From Arthrobacter sp. TMP15 (GTDB taxonomy: Bacteria > Actinomycetota > Actinomycetes > Actinomycetales > Micrococcaceae): DNA of 64,000 nucleotides. The notes below the pieces were generated by a model that saw only the letters and a list, made by a program, of their open reading frames with translations, was not told where the DNA came from and ran no database searches. The translations under genes were made by a program, and so were the position numbers. The DNA lies in NCBI RefSeq assembly GCF_039529835.1, contig NZ_CP154262.1, positions 434,001-498,000 of the forward strand. The letters are read 5' to 3'. This document shows, in pieces, positions 1 to 9,069 of the stretch (positions are counted from its first letter, which is position 1; each line of letters opens with the position of its first letter).

Positions 1-90
1 CGGGTTGTCTTTGCCAAGGACTTCGGGATCGACCTGACCGCCAATGACCAGCCGATAGAGCCGCTCCCGTTAAGTCCTGGCCAGCGCTAG
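1..90 (+). CDS. 3' end of an unidentified protein (partial)
   Basis: Frame 1 is open from the window edge to a TAG at 88-90. The last 29 residues begin RVVFAKDFGIDLTAN and end LPLSPGQR. No family could be recognised from this tail. The codon choice (third-position G/C) resembles that of the genes further right, which is the only reason to treat it as coding. The start and most of the protein lie outside the window. Confidence 0.45.
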   Translation, partial: RVVFAKDFGIDLTANDQPIEPLPLSPGQR

Positions 91-439
91 CCTTTTTGGC
101 CTTCAGACAGGGCCCGTGGTGAGCTCCTGCCGCGGGCCCGGATGTGCAAGTGAGCCTTGAACTTTCATCCCGATCTGGTGTGAGGTTGTGAAGTGAGCTT
201 GTGTGCCCTGTCACCTGAGTGCCGCTGGCGTCGGGTATTTGGTCAAAAGATCTGCCATAGCCTAGTGGTGAAAGTGGGAAACGATCACGCATTTCCGGGT
301 GGTGCGGGTCAGGGGGCTGTGGCCCCAGAATGCGGGTGGCGGCCGTGGTGGCCCTCTTGGCGAGGTCATCCCCAATTCCGCACGCGTACAGTATTTTTCT
401 TTCTATGCCGACGACGGCGATGTCGTGGTGTCCTTTTGC
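91..439. other. Gene-free stretch, no recognised content
   Basis: No frame in either direction gives a recognisable protein, a convincing start with a ribosome binding site, or an RNA structure. Together with the IS21 relic that follows it looks like eroded accessory DNA between the unidentified gene and cstA. Confidence 0.4.
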
Positions 440-800
440 ACTGTCGATTCCGTACCGCGACTAAATCGGCATTGCCGTTCAACACGACCAATTCGCTGGC
501 GTGGAGCAACACTCGGCTTTCTTAGAAGGCCACGCTGGCCGGCGCAGGCTCTGCATTATTGGGATGATTCTGGGCGTTGCCCATGACACTGAGCTCGGCG
601 AAGGAATCAACCTCGGGAACGCGAACCATGTGGTTGCGGCGGAACCAACCGCACAGCCCCGTGAAGCCTCCCCCGTCGTACACCTGTCGGCTTCAACGCG
701 CGAGCGGCTGAACACGATCGCGCTGACGCCGGCAGACTTGAGACTGACGTACCGGATCCTTCCCGGTCGGAGCACCATGGCGCACCTCGGGACGCCGTCA
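440..800 (-). pseudogene. Remnant of an IS21-family transposase (istA-like), frameshifted
   Basis: Read on the minus strand, three short pieces in different frames resemble successive parts of IS21 IstA transposases. The first, near 700-775, contains PGRIRYVSLKSAG and FSRSRVEADR (family pattern: IRYDNLKSAV...FGRxRVExER). The second, near 560-660, contains GWFRRNHMVRVPEVDSFAEL (family pattern: GxFRRNHxVPVPEVxxxxEL). The third, near 455-512, reads LLHASELVVLNGNA (family pattern: VxLHASELVVYDG). Their order is right, but the frame changes between them and internal sequence is missing, so the gene is dead. No istB helper or terminal repeats were found. The match rests on remembered family motifs. 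Confidence 0.6.
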
Positions 801-1262
801 TACTCGCCTGGTAGCTGGTCAAAGATTCTTTCCTGAGTGTGCCGGCGTTTCTTTGGTGGACCAGGATCCGGACTTTACCTGTGCCCCAAGCCAAACCCAG
901 CCAAGCCAAACCCAGCCCTGGAGAGTTGCACAATATTCAACTGCTGAGCTCACCAAAATCGTCACTCGTGTTCCTATCCTCGTCATCTCAGCTATGCCGT
1001 TGCGGTGGAGCAGTGCCAAAACAAAAAACTGCCCGGGGTATGTAGCCCACTGCCCGTCATATGGTGTTGAATCCAAGGGGGCGCTACTGGCTGACATGTT
1101 TTCCGCACAACGCGGCTCCCCGATGCTGCCTTGATTGCAAGTGCTGATCCGGAGGACTTTGGTTCCGCCCTTCGTTGCGGCTGCCCACCCTGCAATGCGT
1201 CATTCGGCGCTAAAAAACTGCCGCTGGGCGATCAGTGCATTAAGCGTGAGTGACATACGCCA
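801..1262. other. Gene-free stretch with a small tandem repeat
   Basis: No frame gives a recognised protein. A 15-bp unit (ccaagccaaacccag) occurs twice in tandem at 886-900 and 901-915. The right part, toward 1262, leads into the cstA promoter region. Confidence 0.4.
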
Positions 1263-1278
1263 TGTGGTGCGAACCACA
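1263..1278. promoter_or_regulatory. CRP/GlxR-type palindrome upstream of cstA
   Basis: The 16-bp sequence TGTGGTGCGAACCACA is a perfect inverted repeat with the TGTG-N8-CACA layout of CRP-family sites. It differs from the TGTGA-N6-TCACA consensus by one symmetric change in each half. It lies about 48 bp before the cstA start. cstA is under CRP control in E. coli, so a GlxR/Crp-type cAMP regulator is a sensible candidate here; this is inference. Confidence 0.5.
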
Positions 1279-1325
1279 CTGCTACCCTCAAATCGCCGTA
1301 GTTATGTCTTAACGTAGGGAAAATC

Positions 1326-3593
1326 ATGACAATTCCGTCAAACAGGACCGCCAATGAAGACGATGTCCTGGTCCAAGATCCGAATCTGCCACCAGTGGCA
1401 GTGGATCTTGAAGCAGAGGCGGAAACGCACAAGTGGACCCCGCTGAAGATCGGCATTTGGGCGGCTATTGCACTGCTCGGTGGGGTTGCATGGGTGATGC
1501 TGGCCGTGGTGCGCGGCGAAAGTGTCAACGCTATCTGGTTTGTGTTCGCTGCAGTGTGTACGTACCTGATTGCTTACCGCTTCTATTCCAAAGTCATTGA
1601 GAAGTTTCTCCTTAAACCCAATGACAAGCGTGCCACCCCGGCAGAATACAAAGCAGACGGGAAGGACTTTGTTCCGACTGACCGCAACGTACTTTTTGGT
1701 CACCATTTTGCCGCAATCGCCGGGGCGGGGCCCCTCGTTGGCCCCATTCTGGCAGCCCAGATGGGTTACCTGCCCGGCACTATCTGGATCATCGTCGGCG
1801 TCGTCCTTGCTGGCGCAGTGCAGGATTACCTGGTCCTCTTCTTCTCCATGCGTCGCGGTGGACGCTCACTGGGCCAGATGGCCCGTGAAGAACTTGGTGT
1901 TATTGGCGGAACCGCGGCCCTGATCGCCACCTTGTTGATCATGATCATCATTGTGGCCATCTTGGCCCTTGTGGTTGTCAATGCGCTGGGCGAATCCCCA
2001 TGGGGTGTGTTCTCCGTGTCGATGACCATCCCGATCGCCTTGTTCATGGGCGTTTACCTGCGCTACCTGCGCCCGGGCAAGATCATGGAAGTCTCCCTGA
2101 TCGGTGTGGTCCTGCTGCTGGCCGCAATCATTGGCGGCGGCGTCGTTGCCCATACCGAATGGGGTGCAGCGTTCTTCCACCTTGACCGCACCACGCTGGC
2201 CTGGGCCATCATCATCTATGGTTTCATTGCCGCAATCCTGCCGGTCTGGCTGTTGCTCGCCCCGCGTGACTACCTCTCTACGTTCATGAAAATCGGCACT
2301 ATCGTCATGCTGGCCGGCTCCATTGTGCTGGTCCGTCCCACCATCAACGTCCCGGCGTTCAGCGAGTTTGCTTCACGCTCTGACGGCCCGGTCTTCTCCG
2401 GCTCTTTGTTCCCGTTCCTCTTCGTCACCATCGCTTGCGGGGCACTCTCCGGCTTCCACGCCTTGATCGCCTCGGGCACCACCCCAAAACTAATCGAGAA
2501 GGAACGCCAGGCTCGCTACATTGGCTATGGCGGCATGCTCATGGAATCCTTTGTGGCCATCATGGCGTTGGTTGCTGCGCTATCGATCGACCGTGGCATC
2601 TACTTTGCGATGAACTCCTCCGGTGCGGCTACCGGGGGCACCATCGAGGGAGCCGCGGCATTCGTGAACTCGCTGGGGCTTACCGGGGTACAGGTTGATG
2701 CGGCCACGCTTGCCCAAACAGCGTCCGACGTCGGCGAACAGTCAATTGTTTCTCGCACCGGCGGTGCGCCAACCCTCGCCGTGGGGCTGGCTCACATCAT
2801 GCAGCAGGTGGCCGGCGGCAAGGCAATGATGAGCTTTTGGTACCACTTCGCCATCATGTTTGAGGCGTTGTTCATCCTCACGGCAGTTGACGCCGGAACC
2901 CGTGTGGCCCGCTTCATGCTCCAGGATTCCATTGGTAACTTTGTCCCCAAGTTCAAGGACACCTCATGGCGGCTTGGTTCCTGGATTACCACCGCCATTA
3001 TGGTGGCCGGATGGGGCGCCATCTTGATCATGGGAGTCACCGATCCATTGGGTGGCATTAACACCTTGTTCCCGCTATTTGGTATTGCCAACCAGCTACT
3101 GGCCGCCATCGCCCTGGCGGTGTGCTTGGTGATTGTTTCCAAGAACACGCACGTGAAGTATCTGTGGATGGTGGCCCTGCCACTGGCGTTTGTCACAGTA
3201 GTTACAGTGGTGGCGTCCTTCCAAAAAATCTTCTCCACCGTTCCAGCCGTGGGCTATTGGGCGCAGCATAACGCTTTTAAGGCGGCGCTAGCTGATGGCA
3301 AAACCAGCTTCGGATCAGCCAAGAACGTTGAAGCCATGGAAGCCGTTGTGCGCAACACAGTTGTCCAGGGCAGCCTCTCGATCATCTTCGTGGTGCTCTC
3401 GCTCGTGGTAATTGCGACGGCGATCATGGTCACCATCCGCTCAATCCGGGCCGGGGCTGGGCCCAGCCTGGAGGATCCTGCGGTAGCTTCACGCATCTTT
3501 GCGCCAGCATCCATGACCCCCACATCAGCTGAAAAAGCCATCCTCAATCAGTGGGCCGACTCGGGTAAGCAATCTGTCACTTCCGGTCACTAA
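1326..3593 (+). CDS. cstA: Carbon starvation protein CstA family transporter
   Basis: This 755-residue polytopic membrane protein belongs to the CstA family, known for uptake of peptides and/or pyruvate in starving cells. A cytoplasmic N-terminal tail of about 40 residues is followed by many hydrophobic helices. The stretch near residues 120-145 (FGHHFAAIAGAGPLVGPILA) is the family hallmark, and LFGIANQLLAAIAL is a second conserved block near the C-terminal third. The ATG at 1326 follows a purine-rich stretch (agggaaaa) at suitable distance. The small DUF466 gene starts 3 bp after the stop, the usual cstA-ybdD pairing. A CRP/GlxR-like palindrome lies upstream. Family assignment is firm; the exact substrate is not readable. 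Confidence 0.95.
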   Translation: MTIPSNRTANEDDVLVQDPNLPPVAVDLEAEAETHKWTPLKIGIWAAIALLGGVAWVMLAVVRGESVNAIWFVFAAVCTYLIAYRFYSKVIEKFLLKPNDKRATPAEYKADGKDFVPTDRNVLFGHHFAAIAGAGPLVGPILAAQMGYLPGTIWIIVGVVLAGAVQDYLVLFFSMRRGGRSLGQMAREELGVIGGTAALIATLLIMIIIVAILALVVVNALGESPWGVFSVSMTIPIALFMGVYLRYLRPGKIMEVSLIGVVLLLAAIIGGGVVAHTEWGAAFFHLDRTTLAWAIIIYGFIAAILPVWLLLAPRDYLSTFMKIGTIVMLAGSIVLVRPTINVPAFSEFASRSDGPVFSGSLFPFLFVTIACGALSGFHALIASGTTPKLIEKERQARYIGYGGMLMESFVAIMALVAALSIDRGIYFAMNSSGAATGGTIEGAAAFVNSLGLTGVQVDAATLAQTASDVGEQSIVSRTGGAPTLAVGLAHIMQQVAGGKAMMSFWYHFAIMFEALFILTAVDAGTRVARFMLQDSIGNFVPKFKDTSWRLGSWITTAIMVAGWGAILIMGVTDPLGGINTLFPLFGIANQLLAAIALAVCLVIVSKNTHVKYLWMVALPLAFVTVVTVVASFQKIFSTVPAVGYWAQHNAFKAALADGKTSFGSAKNVEAMEAVVRNTVVQGSLSIIFVVLSLVVIATAIMVTIRSIRAGAGPSLEDPAVASRIFAPASMTPTSAEKAILNQWADSGKQSVTSGH

Positions 3594-3595
3594 CC

Positions 3596-3796
3596 ATGGA
3601 CATGTTGCGCAGCTCCTGGCAAGGTTTAGGGCTTGTGGCTAAGTATCTCAAGGGAGTCCTTGGCGAGGATTTGTATGAGAAATACCTGGACCATCACCGT
3701 GCCAGCGGCTGCGCAACTGCACCCATGAGCGTTAAGGAATTCTGGCGAGATAAGACCGATCGCCAGGAAGCCAACCCTGAAGGACGATGCTGTTGA
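3596..3796 (+). CDS. YbdD/YjiX (DUF466) family small protein
   Basis: A 66-residue protein starting 3 bp after cstA. It shows the DUF466 pattern: GEDLYEKYLDHH in the middle and MSVKEFWRDKTDRQ near the end, followed by a short Cys-containing tail (GRCC). Members are almost always encoded immediately downstream of CstA/BtsT-type pyruvate or peptide transporters, and in E. coli the homologue is needed for transport activity. The pairing here therefore supports a role as accessory subunit of the upstream transporter. A second ATG at 3602 is also possible as start. Confidence 0.85.
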   Translation: MDMLRSSWQGLGLVAKYLKGVLGEDLYEKYLDHHRASGCATAPMSVKEFWRDKTDRQEANPEGRCC

Positions 3797-3851
3797 GGTC
3801 GCTAATACATGACGTGGACCGGATTCTGCGGGCCCGTGAGAGACTAACAGC

Positions 3852-4505
3852 ATGAACAAAAAGGGGCAGATACCGGCCAGTGAAGACGGCGCTGTGGGCA
3901 AAGTCATTGACAGTTCACTAGTTGTTGGACAGGACAGCGGGGCAGTGGAAAACGCTGCGAAACCGCCCGTCCCAAACAGGTCCGCAGACAAGCCGGCAAG
4001 TGTTGCTGACATGGTGGATCAGCCAGCCAAAGTGCTGCGTATCGGCACAATGGTCAAGCAACTCCTCGAAGAGGTCAAGAGCGCACCCTTGGACGACGCC
4101 GCCCGGGCCCGGCTGGCGCAAATTCATCACACCTCCATCAAGGAGCTTGAGGACGGACTGGCCCCGGAGCTGGTTGATGAGCTGCACCGCCTCAGCTTGC
4201 CGTTCACGGATACAAGTGCGCCGTCGGATGCCGAACTGCGCATTGCCCAGGCGCAGTTGGTTGGCTGGCTTGAGGGGTTGTTTCACGGTATTCAAACAGC
4301 GCTGGCCGCCCAGGCGATGGCCAACCAGCAAACCGCAGCACGTCTTGCTCTGCATCAGCTTCCGCCCGGCACCATGATCGCACCCGGTGTGATTGTGGGA
4401 GAAAACGGCGAACCACAGCGTGCCTCGGGAGCCCAGAACGGGCCCCTTGGCGGCTATTCAGAGACGGGCCGCCCGGATTCAGGCGGACCTGGACAGTACC
4501 TCTAA
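3852..4505 (+). CDS. bpa: Bacterial proteasome activator Bpa/PafE
   Basis: This 217-residue protein matches the Bpa (PafE, DUF2587) family, the ATP-independent ring-shaped activator of the actinobacterial 20S proteasome. Seen in the sequence: a variable acidic N-terminal tail, a helical core from about residue 55 to 165 (starting VDQPAKVLRIGTMVKQLLEE and containing LVGWLEGLFHGIQTALAAQ), a Gly/Pro-rich tail, and the last four residues GQYL. In Mycobacterium tuberculosis this C-terminal GQYL motif docks into the proteasome alpha-ring pockets to open the gate. No proteasome subunit genes lie in the window. The start ATG at 3852 has only a weak ribosome binding site (gagag). Confidence 0.92.
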   Translation: MNKKGQIPASEDGAVGKVIDSSLVVGQDSGAVENAAKPPVPNRSADKPASVADMVDQPAKVLRIGTMVKQLLEEVKSAPLDDAARARLAQIHHTSIKELEDGLAPELVDELHRLSLPFTDTSAPSDAELRIAQAQLVGWLEGLFHGIQTALAAQAMANQQTAARLALHQLPPGTMIAPGVIVGENGEPQRASGAQNGPLGGYSETGRPDSGGPGQYL

Positions 4506-4510
4506 CGGGG

Positions 4511-5011
4511 ATGTTAAAGGGACTTTTTTCGGCAGCCCGCCAAACCAAGCGCGATGACGTGGAACTTGGCAGGGGTGTTTGGCGCCGTGCTCATGACAGA
4601 TTCCGGCGAGGCTTGGATCGTTTCCACCAAATGCTGGAGGGGCTAGAAGAAGCCGGAGCCGCACCTGGCCAGTCAAACGACCTGGCCGCTGGAAACTATC
4701 AAGCCTTGGTGATTGTGGCTAATGGACTCGCGGAACTATTACCCGTGGTGCGCAGCATTGCCGCAAAAGCCCAAGCTGCAGGCCCCAGCGAAGCAATGGA
4801 GATCCCCCTCGGCACCGGCGGCTACCTCAATGATGTGCACCGTGAACTTTCGCGTGCTGGCAATGCCCTCGCGGCCGCAGCGGAGGCGGTAGCTTTGGTG
4901 AGACTGGGTGTGGGTGAGGGTTCCGGCGTCGAACTTAAAGCAACAATTGTGTACAGGCACGTACAACGGGCGCAGGACTTGCTTGAATCCGGACCACACA
5001 CAGGGACGTAG
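4511..5011 (+). CDS. Uncharacterised helical protein encoded next to bpa
   Basis: A 166-residue protein beginning 5 bp after the bpa stop, so probably co-transcribed with it. No known domain is recognised. It is rich in Ala, Leu, Glu and Arg, with no signal peptide or membrane segment, and is predicted by eye to be mostly helical. Recognisable stretches are FRRGLDRFHQMLEGLEEAG near residue 35 and VLVRL-like helices toward the end. The start is uncertain: a run of four G directly touches the ATG at 4511 and leaves no proper spacing. Tight linkage to bpa suggests, but does not show, a role in proteasome-related protein handling. Confidence 0.6.
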   Translation: MLKGLFSAARQTKRDDVELGRGVWRRAHDRFRRGLDRFHQMLEGLEEAGAAPGQSNDLAAGNYQALVIVANGLAELLPVVRSIAAKAQAAGPSEAMEIPLGTGGYLNDVHRELSRAGNALAAAAEAVALVRLGVGEGSGVELKATIVYRHVQRAQDLLESGPHTGT

Positions 5012-5056
5012 CATCCGCTCAAGAGCCTAGAGATTAGCGTCACACTTTGTAAAGGG

Positions 5057-5075
5057 TAAGGTTAGCTTGTCCTAT
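5057..5075. promoter_or_regulatory. DtxR/IdeR-type iron box in front of the iron ABC operon
   Basis: The 19-bp sequence taaggttagcttgtcctat matches the DtxR/IdeR consensus (TTAGGTTAGCCTAACCTAA) at 14 of 19 positions by eye, with both half-sites recognisable. It overlaps a possible -10 element TATTAT at 5073-5078 and lies about 60 bp before the substrate-binding protein start. This fits iron-dependent repression of the transporter. Confidence 0.7.
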
Positions 5076-5133
5076 TATGAATTAGGATTGATAGTTGTAC
5101 GCTAATTTTGATTCCCCCGATGGAAGGCTCCCC

Positions 5134-6207
5134 ATGAAGTCCTGGTTCACCAAGCAACAACTGAGCAAGAGCGTATTGACTGCGCTGGCCGGCGTATCCG
5201 TTGTGGCATTGGCCGCATGCAGTGGCGGCTCCACCCCCGCAGCCAGCGATGGTGCTAACGGCAGTGCGGGCGCGTCAACTGACACCATTACCGTGTACAA
5301 CGCTCAGCACGAGTCCTTGACTCAGGCGTGGGTGGACGCGTTCACTAAGGAAACCGGCATCAAGGTCACCCTCCGTCAGGGCAGTGACTTGGAATTGAGC
5401 AATCAGATTATTGCTGAGGGGGACAAGTCCCCGGCGGATGTTTTCCTTACCGAAAATTCACCGGCCATGACGCAACTTGAGAATGCAAACCTGTTCGCTG
5501 TCATCAGCGCCAAGGTCCAGGAGCAGGTGCCCGCAGAGTACCGTCCCTCCACGAACAAGTGGGCAGGTATTGCTGCTCGCAGCACGGTTTTCGCGTATGA
5601 CAAAAACAAGTTGGATGAGGCCACGCTGCCCAAGTCCATCATGGACCTGGCCAATCCCGAATGGAAGGGTCGTTGGGCAGCGTCACCCTCCGGTGCGGAC
5701 TTCCAAGCCATTGTTTCGGCAATGCTGGAACTCAAGGGCGAGGATGACACGCTTGCATGGTTGAAGGCCATGAAGGAAAACTCCACGGCCATCAAGGGCA
5801 ACAGTGCCGCCATGAAGGCTGTCAATGCCGGCACCGTTGATGGGGCCGTGATCTACCACTACTACTTGTTTGGTGACCAGAACAAGACCGGCGAGAACTC
5901 CAAAAATGTTGCGCTGCACTACTTCAAGAATGAAGACCCGGGCGCCTTCGTATCCATTTCCGGTGGTGGCGTCTTGGCTTCTAGTGCGCACCAAGACAAT
6001 GCCCAGAAATTCCTGGAATTTGTCACGGGCAAGGCCGGTCAGACCGTGTTGCAGACTGGCACGAGCTTTGAATACCCCGTTGGTTCGGACGTTGCAGCTA
6101 ACAGCAAGCTGACACCGCTGGCTGATTTGCAGGCCCCGAAAATCGATCCCGCCAAGCTGAACTCAGCCAAAGTCACCGATCTGATGACGCAGGCTGGTCT
6201 ACTCTAG
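5134..6207 (+). CDS. Iron(III) ABC transporter substrate-binding lipoprotein (FbpA/FutA type)
   Basis: A 357-residue periplasmic-type binding protein. The N-terminus has a signal peptide with lipobox LAAC (about residues 22-29), followed by a Gly/Ser/Ala linker, so it should be a lipoprotein on the outside of the membrane. The mature domain starts [16 protein letters not shown], typical of family 1 ferric-binding proteins, and the cluster IYHYYLF supplies tyrosines like those that coordinate Fe(III). The ATG at 5134, preceded by ggaagg, is preferred over an upstream TTG in frame at 5095. Permease and ATPase genes follow at 5 bp and by overlap, and an iron box precedes. The metal is inferred from family and operator. 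Confidence 0.88.
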   Translation: MKSWFTKQQLSKSVLTALAGVSVVALAACSGGSTPAASDGANGSAGASTDTITVYNAQHESLTQAWVDAFTKETGIKVTLRQGSDLELSNQIIAEGDKSPADVFLTENSPAMTQLENANLFAVISAKVQEQVPAEYRPSTNKWAGIAARSTVFAYDKNKLDEATLPKSIMDLANPEWKGRWAASPSGADFQAIVSAMLELKGEDDTLAWLKAMKENSTAIKGNSAAMKAVNAGTVDGAVIYHYYLFGDQNKTGENSKNVALHYFKNEDPGAFVSISGGGVLASSAHQDNAQKFLEFVTGKAGQTVLQTGTSFEYPVGSDVAANSKLTPLADLQAPKIDPAKLNSAKVTDLMTQAGLL

Positions 6208-6212
6208 TTCCA

Positions 6213-7811
6213 ATGACTTCCCCAAAAAGTACGACGGCGGCCCGCAAGTTGGGCACCAAAATCCCACGTAACGCTGCTGGGGGCCGAGGCTCACGCCTCG
6301 GCCCCTGGCCCGTCGTCGTCTTTTGCCTTTTGATTGCTGCGTTCTCTCTACTGCCGCTGGGATTCGTGCTGTTCGCAACCATTGATGCAGGGTGGGAAAC
6401 CATTGTGCCGTTGGTGTTTCGGGCGCGTGTAGGGGAACTACTTTTTAATACCGTTTTGCTGGTTGTGATCACTGTGCCGCTCTGTGTAGTGATCGGTGTG
6501 GGTGGGGCGTGGCTGGTAGAACGCACCAGTTTGGCCGGGCACAAGATCTGGGCGGTGTTGTTAGCGGCGCCGCTGGCCATCCCGGCGTTCGTGAACAGCT
6601 ATGCCTGGATTAGTGCGATCCCCACATTAGGGGGAATTTTTGGTGGGGTGCTGATCTCGGTACTTTCCTATTTCCCGCTGGTGTACATTCCTGTTGCCGC
6701 CGTGCTGAGTCGTTTAGATCCTGCCTTGGAACAGTCCGCGGCCTCGCTGGGGCTAGGGCCTTGGCAGGTATTTTTTCGGGTTGTGTTGCCGCAATTGCGG
6801 TTAGCAACGGCTGGTGGAGCATTGCTGGTCTCGCTGCACTTGTTGGCCGAATACGGCGCTTTCGCCATGATCACTTTCGACACCTTCACCACGGCCATTT
6901 ACGATCAATTCCGTTCCACTTTTAATGGCGCGGCGGCAAATATGCTGGCCAGTGTCCTTGTTGTCTTTTGTTTGCTGTTGCTGCTGGCTGAATCTAGGTC
7001 TCGCGGCAGCGCTCGTTACGCCCGTGTTGGTGGCGGGGTGCAGTCCAGCCCCAACCGCTGGACATTGGGCGGATTTCAGCTCCCTAGCCAGATAGCGCTG
7101 GTCGCGGTGAGTATCTTGGCTCTGGGGGTACCACTGTGGCACGTTGGCAGGTGGCTGATCGCTGGTGGAAGCGAGATTTGGGTTGGGGGTCCGCTCCTAG
7201 AGGCCCTCATGCAAACACTGGGCTACGGCCTAGCTGGCGCAGTCCTGACCACCGTGCTGGCTTTTCCACTTGCCTACCTGGTGATTCGCCATCCGGGACC
7301 CTTTAGCAAGGTCCTTGAAGCGGTTAACTACATATCCAGTTCCATGCCCGGAATTGTCGTGGCGCTAGCCTTGGTGACCATCACCATCCACAATATTCCA
7401 GCCATCTATCAAACCTCAGTGGTCCTCGTGGCTGCCTACGCCTTGTTGTTCATGCCACGGGCGCTGGTGAATCTGCGGGCTGGTTTAGCGCAGGCACCAC
7501 GTGAACTTGACGAGGCCGCCCAAGCACTGGGCAAACCGCCACTGCTGGCATTCATCAAAGTCACCCTGCGGCTATCCGCCCCCGCCGCGGCCGGTGGAGC
7601 TGCGCTAGTATTTTTGGGCATCGTCAATGAACTCACCGCTACGTTACTGCTTGCCCCCAACGGCACCCGTACCCTGGCAACACAATTTTGGGCGCGAAGC
7701 AGCGAAATTGACTATGTGGGTGCGGCACCTTACGCACTGTTGATGATTTTGCTCTCGGCGCCCATGACGTACTTGCTCTTTGTGCAATCCAAGAAAGCTG
7801 CAGGCCAATGA
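6213..7811 (+). CDS. Iron(III) ABC transporter permease (FbpB type, two fused permease domains)
   Basis: A 532-residue inner-membrane permease with about twelve hydrophobic segments. It contains two binding-protein-dependent transport permease domains, roughly residues 60-270 and 320-525. The two EAA-type cytoplasmic loops are visible: [20 protein letters not shown] near residue 175 and [20 protein letters not shown] near residue 435. Fusion of both permease halves is usual for FbpB/SfuB proteins. It starts 5 bp after the binding-protein gene and overlaps the ATPase gene by 4 bp (ATGA), so the three are one operon. Confidence 0.9.
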   Translation: MTSPKSTTAARKLGTKIPRNAAGGRGSRLGPWPVVVFCLLIAAFSLLPLGFVLFATIDAGWETIVPLVFRARVGELLFNTVLLVVITVPLCVVIGVGGAWLVERTSLAGHKIWAVLLAAPLAIPAFVNSYAWISAIPTLGGIFGGVLISVLSYFPLVYIPVAAVLSRLDPALEQSAASLGLGPWQVFFRVVLPQLRLATAGGALLVSLHLLAEYGAFAMITFDTFTTAIYDQFRSTFNGAAANMLASVLVVFCLLLLLAESRSRGSARYARVGGGVQSSPNRWTLGGFQLPSQIALVAVSILALGVPLWHVGRWLIAGGSEIWVGGPLLEALMQTLGYGLAGAVLTTVLAFPLAYLVIRHPGPFSKVLEAVNYISSSMPGIVVALALVTITIHNIPAIYQTSVVLVAAYALLFMPRALVNLRAGLAQAPRELDEAAQALGKPPLLAFIKVTLRLSAPAAAGGAALVFLGIVNELTATLLLAPNGTRTLATQFWARSSEIDYVGAAPYALLMILLSAPMTYLLFVQSKKAAGQ

Positions 7812-8998
7812 CCTCTCAACCCACCGCCCCCCTCAGCTCACGTGTAGCCAGCTCTCGTGTAGCCAGCTCTCGTGCAGCTAAAGAACAACGCACGTTTGTC
7901 ATGGACTCAAGTGACACCCCCGATCACCTGGAACTGAGCGATGTTTGTAAGAGTTTTGGCGGCACGCCCGTGCTCAAGGGTGTGGACCTGGCTGTTGCGC
8001 AGGGACGAACCACGGCAATCGTTGGCCCCTCAGGATCTGGCAAGACAACATTGTTGCGGCTAATCGCTGGCTTCTCGGCACCCAACTCCGGGCGCATAGC
8101 CTTAGGTGGTGCCGAAGTTGCCGGGCCTGAGAAGTGGGTACCGGCGCACAAGCGCAGCGTGGGATACGTGGCCCAAGACGGCGCGTTATTCCCGCACCTT
8201 AGTGTTGGTGCCAACATTGCTTTTGGCCTTCATCTGCGGGGCAAAGCTGCTGCGCTACGCGTGGGTGAGTTGCTGGAGATGGTGTCCATGGACCGCGCTT
8301 ACGCTAAGCGCCGTCCGCACCAGCTCTCCGGTGGACAGCAGCAGCGTGTGGCGTTGGCGAGGGCGCTTGCCCGGCAGCCGGAGCTGATGCTGTTGGATGA
8401 ACCGTTTAGTGCACTTGACGCAGGCTTGCGAGTATCTACGCGCAAGGCCGTCTCCCAGACGCTAGAGCAGGCCGGTGTAACCACCATCTTGGTCACGCAC
8501 GATCAGGCCGAGGCGTTGAGCTTCGCCGATCAGGTGGCTGTCATGCGCGATGGCAGGTTGGCCCAAATTGGTAGCCCCTTTGTTGTTTACACTCGCCCCG
8601 CAGACAGGGCCACCGCAGAGTTCCTAGGGGACGCTGTCATCCTTGAAGCCTGGATGGAGGGTTCGTTGGCGCTGTGCTCGCTAGGCGGCATTCCTGTGCG
8701 GCGTCCTCCCGTGCAGGGCAAGGTGCATTTGATGCTGCGCCCCGAGCAGATCAGGATTTCCAGCGGTGGCCCCATCCGGGGGCGCGTGGTTGATACTGAC
8801 TACTTTGGCCCGGAGACCACTGTGCGCATCCAGCTTGAACCCATCCTGGTCGACGCAGAGCATCCACTGGATCCGCACCAGCCCGTCGGTGGCGAAGTGA
8901 TCAACATCCGCCACTGGAACGCAATGCTGGCACGCCCTGGAACCGAACTTTCACTGAAAGTGGTGGGTGAAGGCGTCGTTTTCCCGTGGGAAGGATAG
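7808..8998 (+). CDS. Iron(III) ABC transporter ATP-binding protein (FbpC type)
   Basis: A 396-residue ABC ATPase that energises the preceding permease. Walker A is GPSGSGKTT near residue 75, the signature is [15 protein letters not shown] near 175, and Walker B is [12 protein letters not shown] near 195. A regulatory C-terminal part of about 120 residues resembles the TOBE-like domain of FbpC proteins. The start at 7808 overlaps the permease stop by 4 bp. The first 31 residues carry three copies of VASSR/ASSRA encoded by a 15-bp tandem repeat, unusual for the family. An in-frame ATG at 7901 would remove this tail but lacks a ribosome binding site. Confidence 0.88.
   Translation: MTSQPTAPLSSRVASSRVASSRAAKEQRTFVMDSSDTPDHLELSDVCKSFGGTPVLKGVDLAVAQGRTTAIVGPSGSGKTTLLRLIAGFSAPNSGRIALGGAEVAGPEKWVPAHKRSVGYVAQDGALFPHLSVGANIAFGLHLRGKAAALRVGELLEMVSMDRAYAKRRPHQLSGGQQQRVALARALARQPELMLLDEPFSALDAGLRVSTRKAVSQTLEQAGVTTILVTHDQAEALSFADQVAVMRDGRLAQIGSPFVVYTRPADRATAEFLGDAVILEAWMEGSLALCSLGGIPVRRPPVQGKVHLMLRPEQIRISSGGPIRGRVVDTDYFGPETTVRIQLEPILVDAEHPLDPHQPVGGEVINIRHWNAMLARPGTELSLKVVGEGVVFPWEG
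7835..7879. repeat. Three 15-bp tandem repeats inside the ATPase N-terminus
   Basis: Units at 7835-7849, 7850-7864 and 7865-7879 (type agctctcgtgtagcc) differ at only a few positions. They encode SSRVA-type repeats. Copy number of such in-frame repeats can vary between strains without breaking the gene. Confidence 0.8.
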
Positions 8999-9069
8999 CG
9001 CCAGCCTCTTTCGGGTTAGCGGCCATAATGTGTGTATGCAAAGTGGCTTTTGACCAGTAATCATATGGG

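Noticed and set aside
819-1097. Minus-strand frame of 92 codons before cstA
   Set aside because: No recognised family, part of it is the 15-bp repeat, and the region looks decayed.
5095-5133. TTG start for the iron-binding lipoprotein
   Set aside because: It would place 13 extra residues before the signal peptide; the ATG at 5134 has ggaagg in front.
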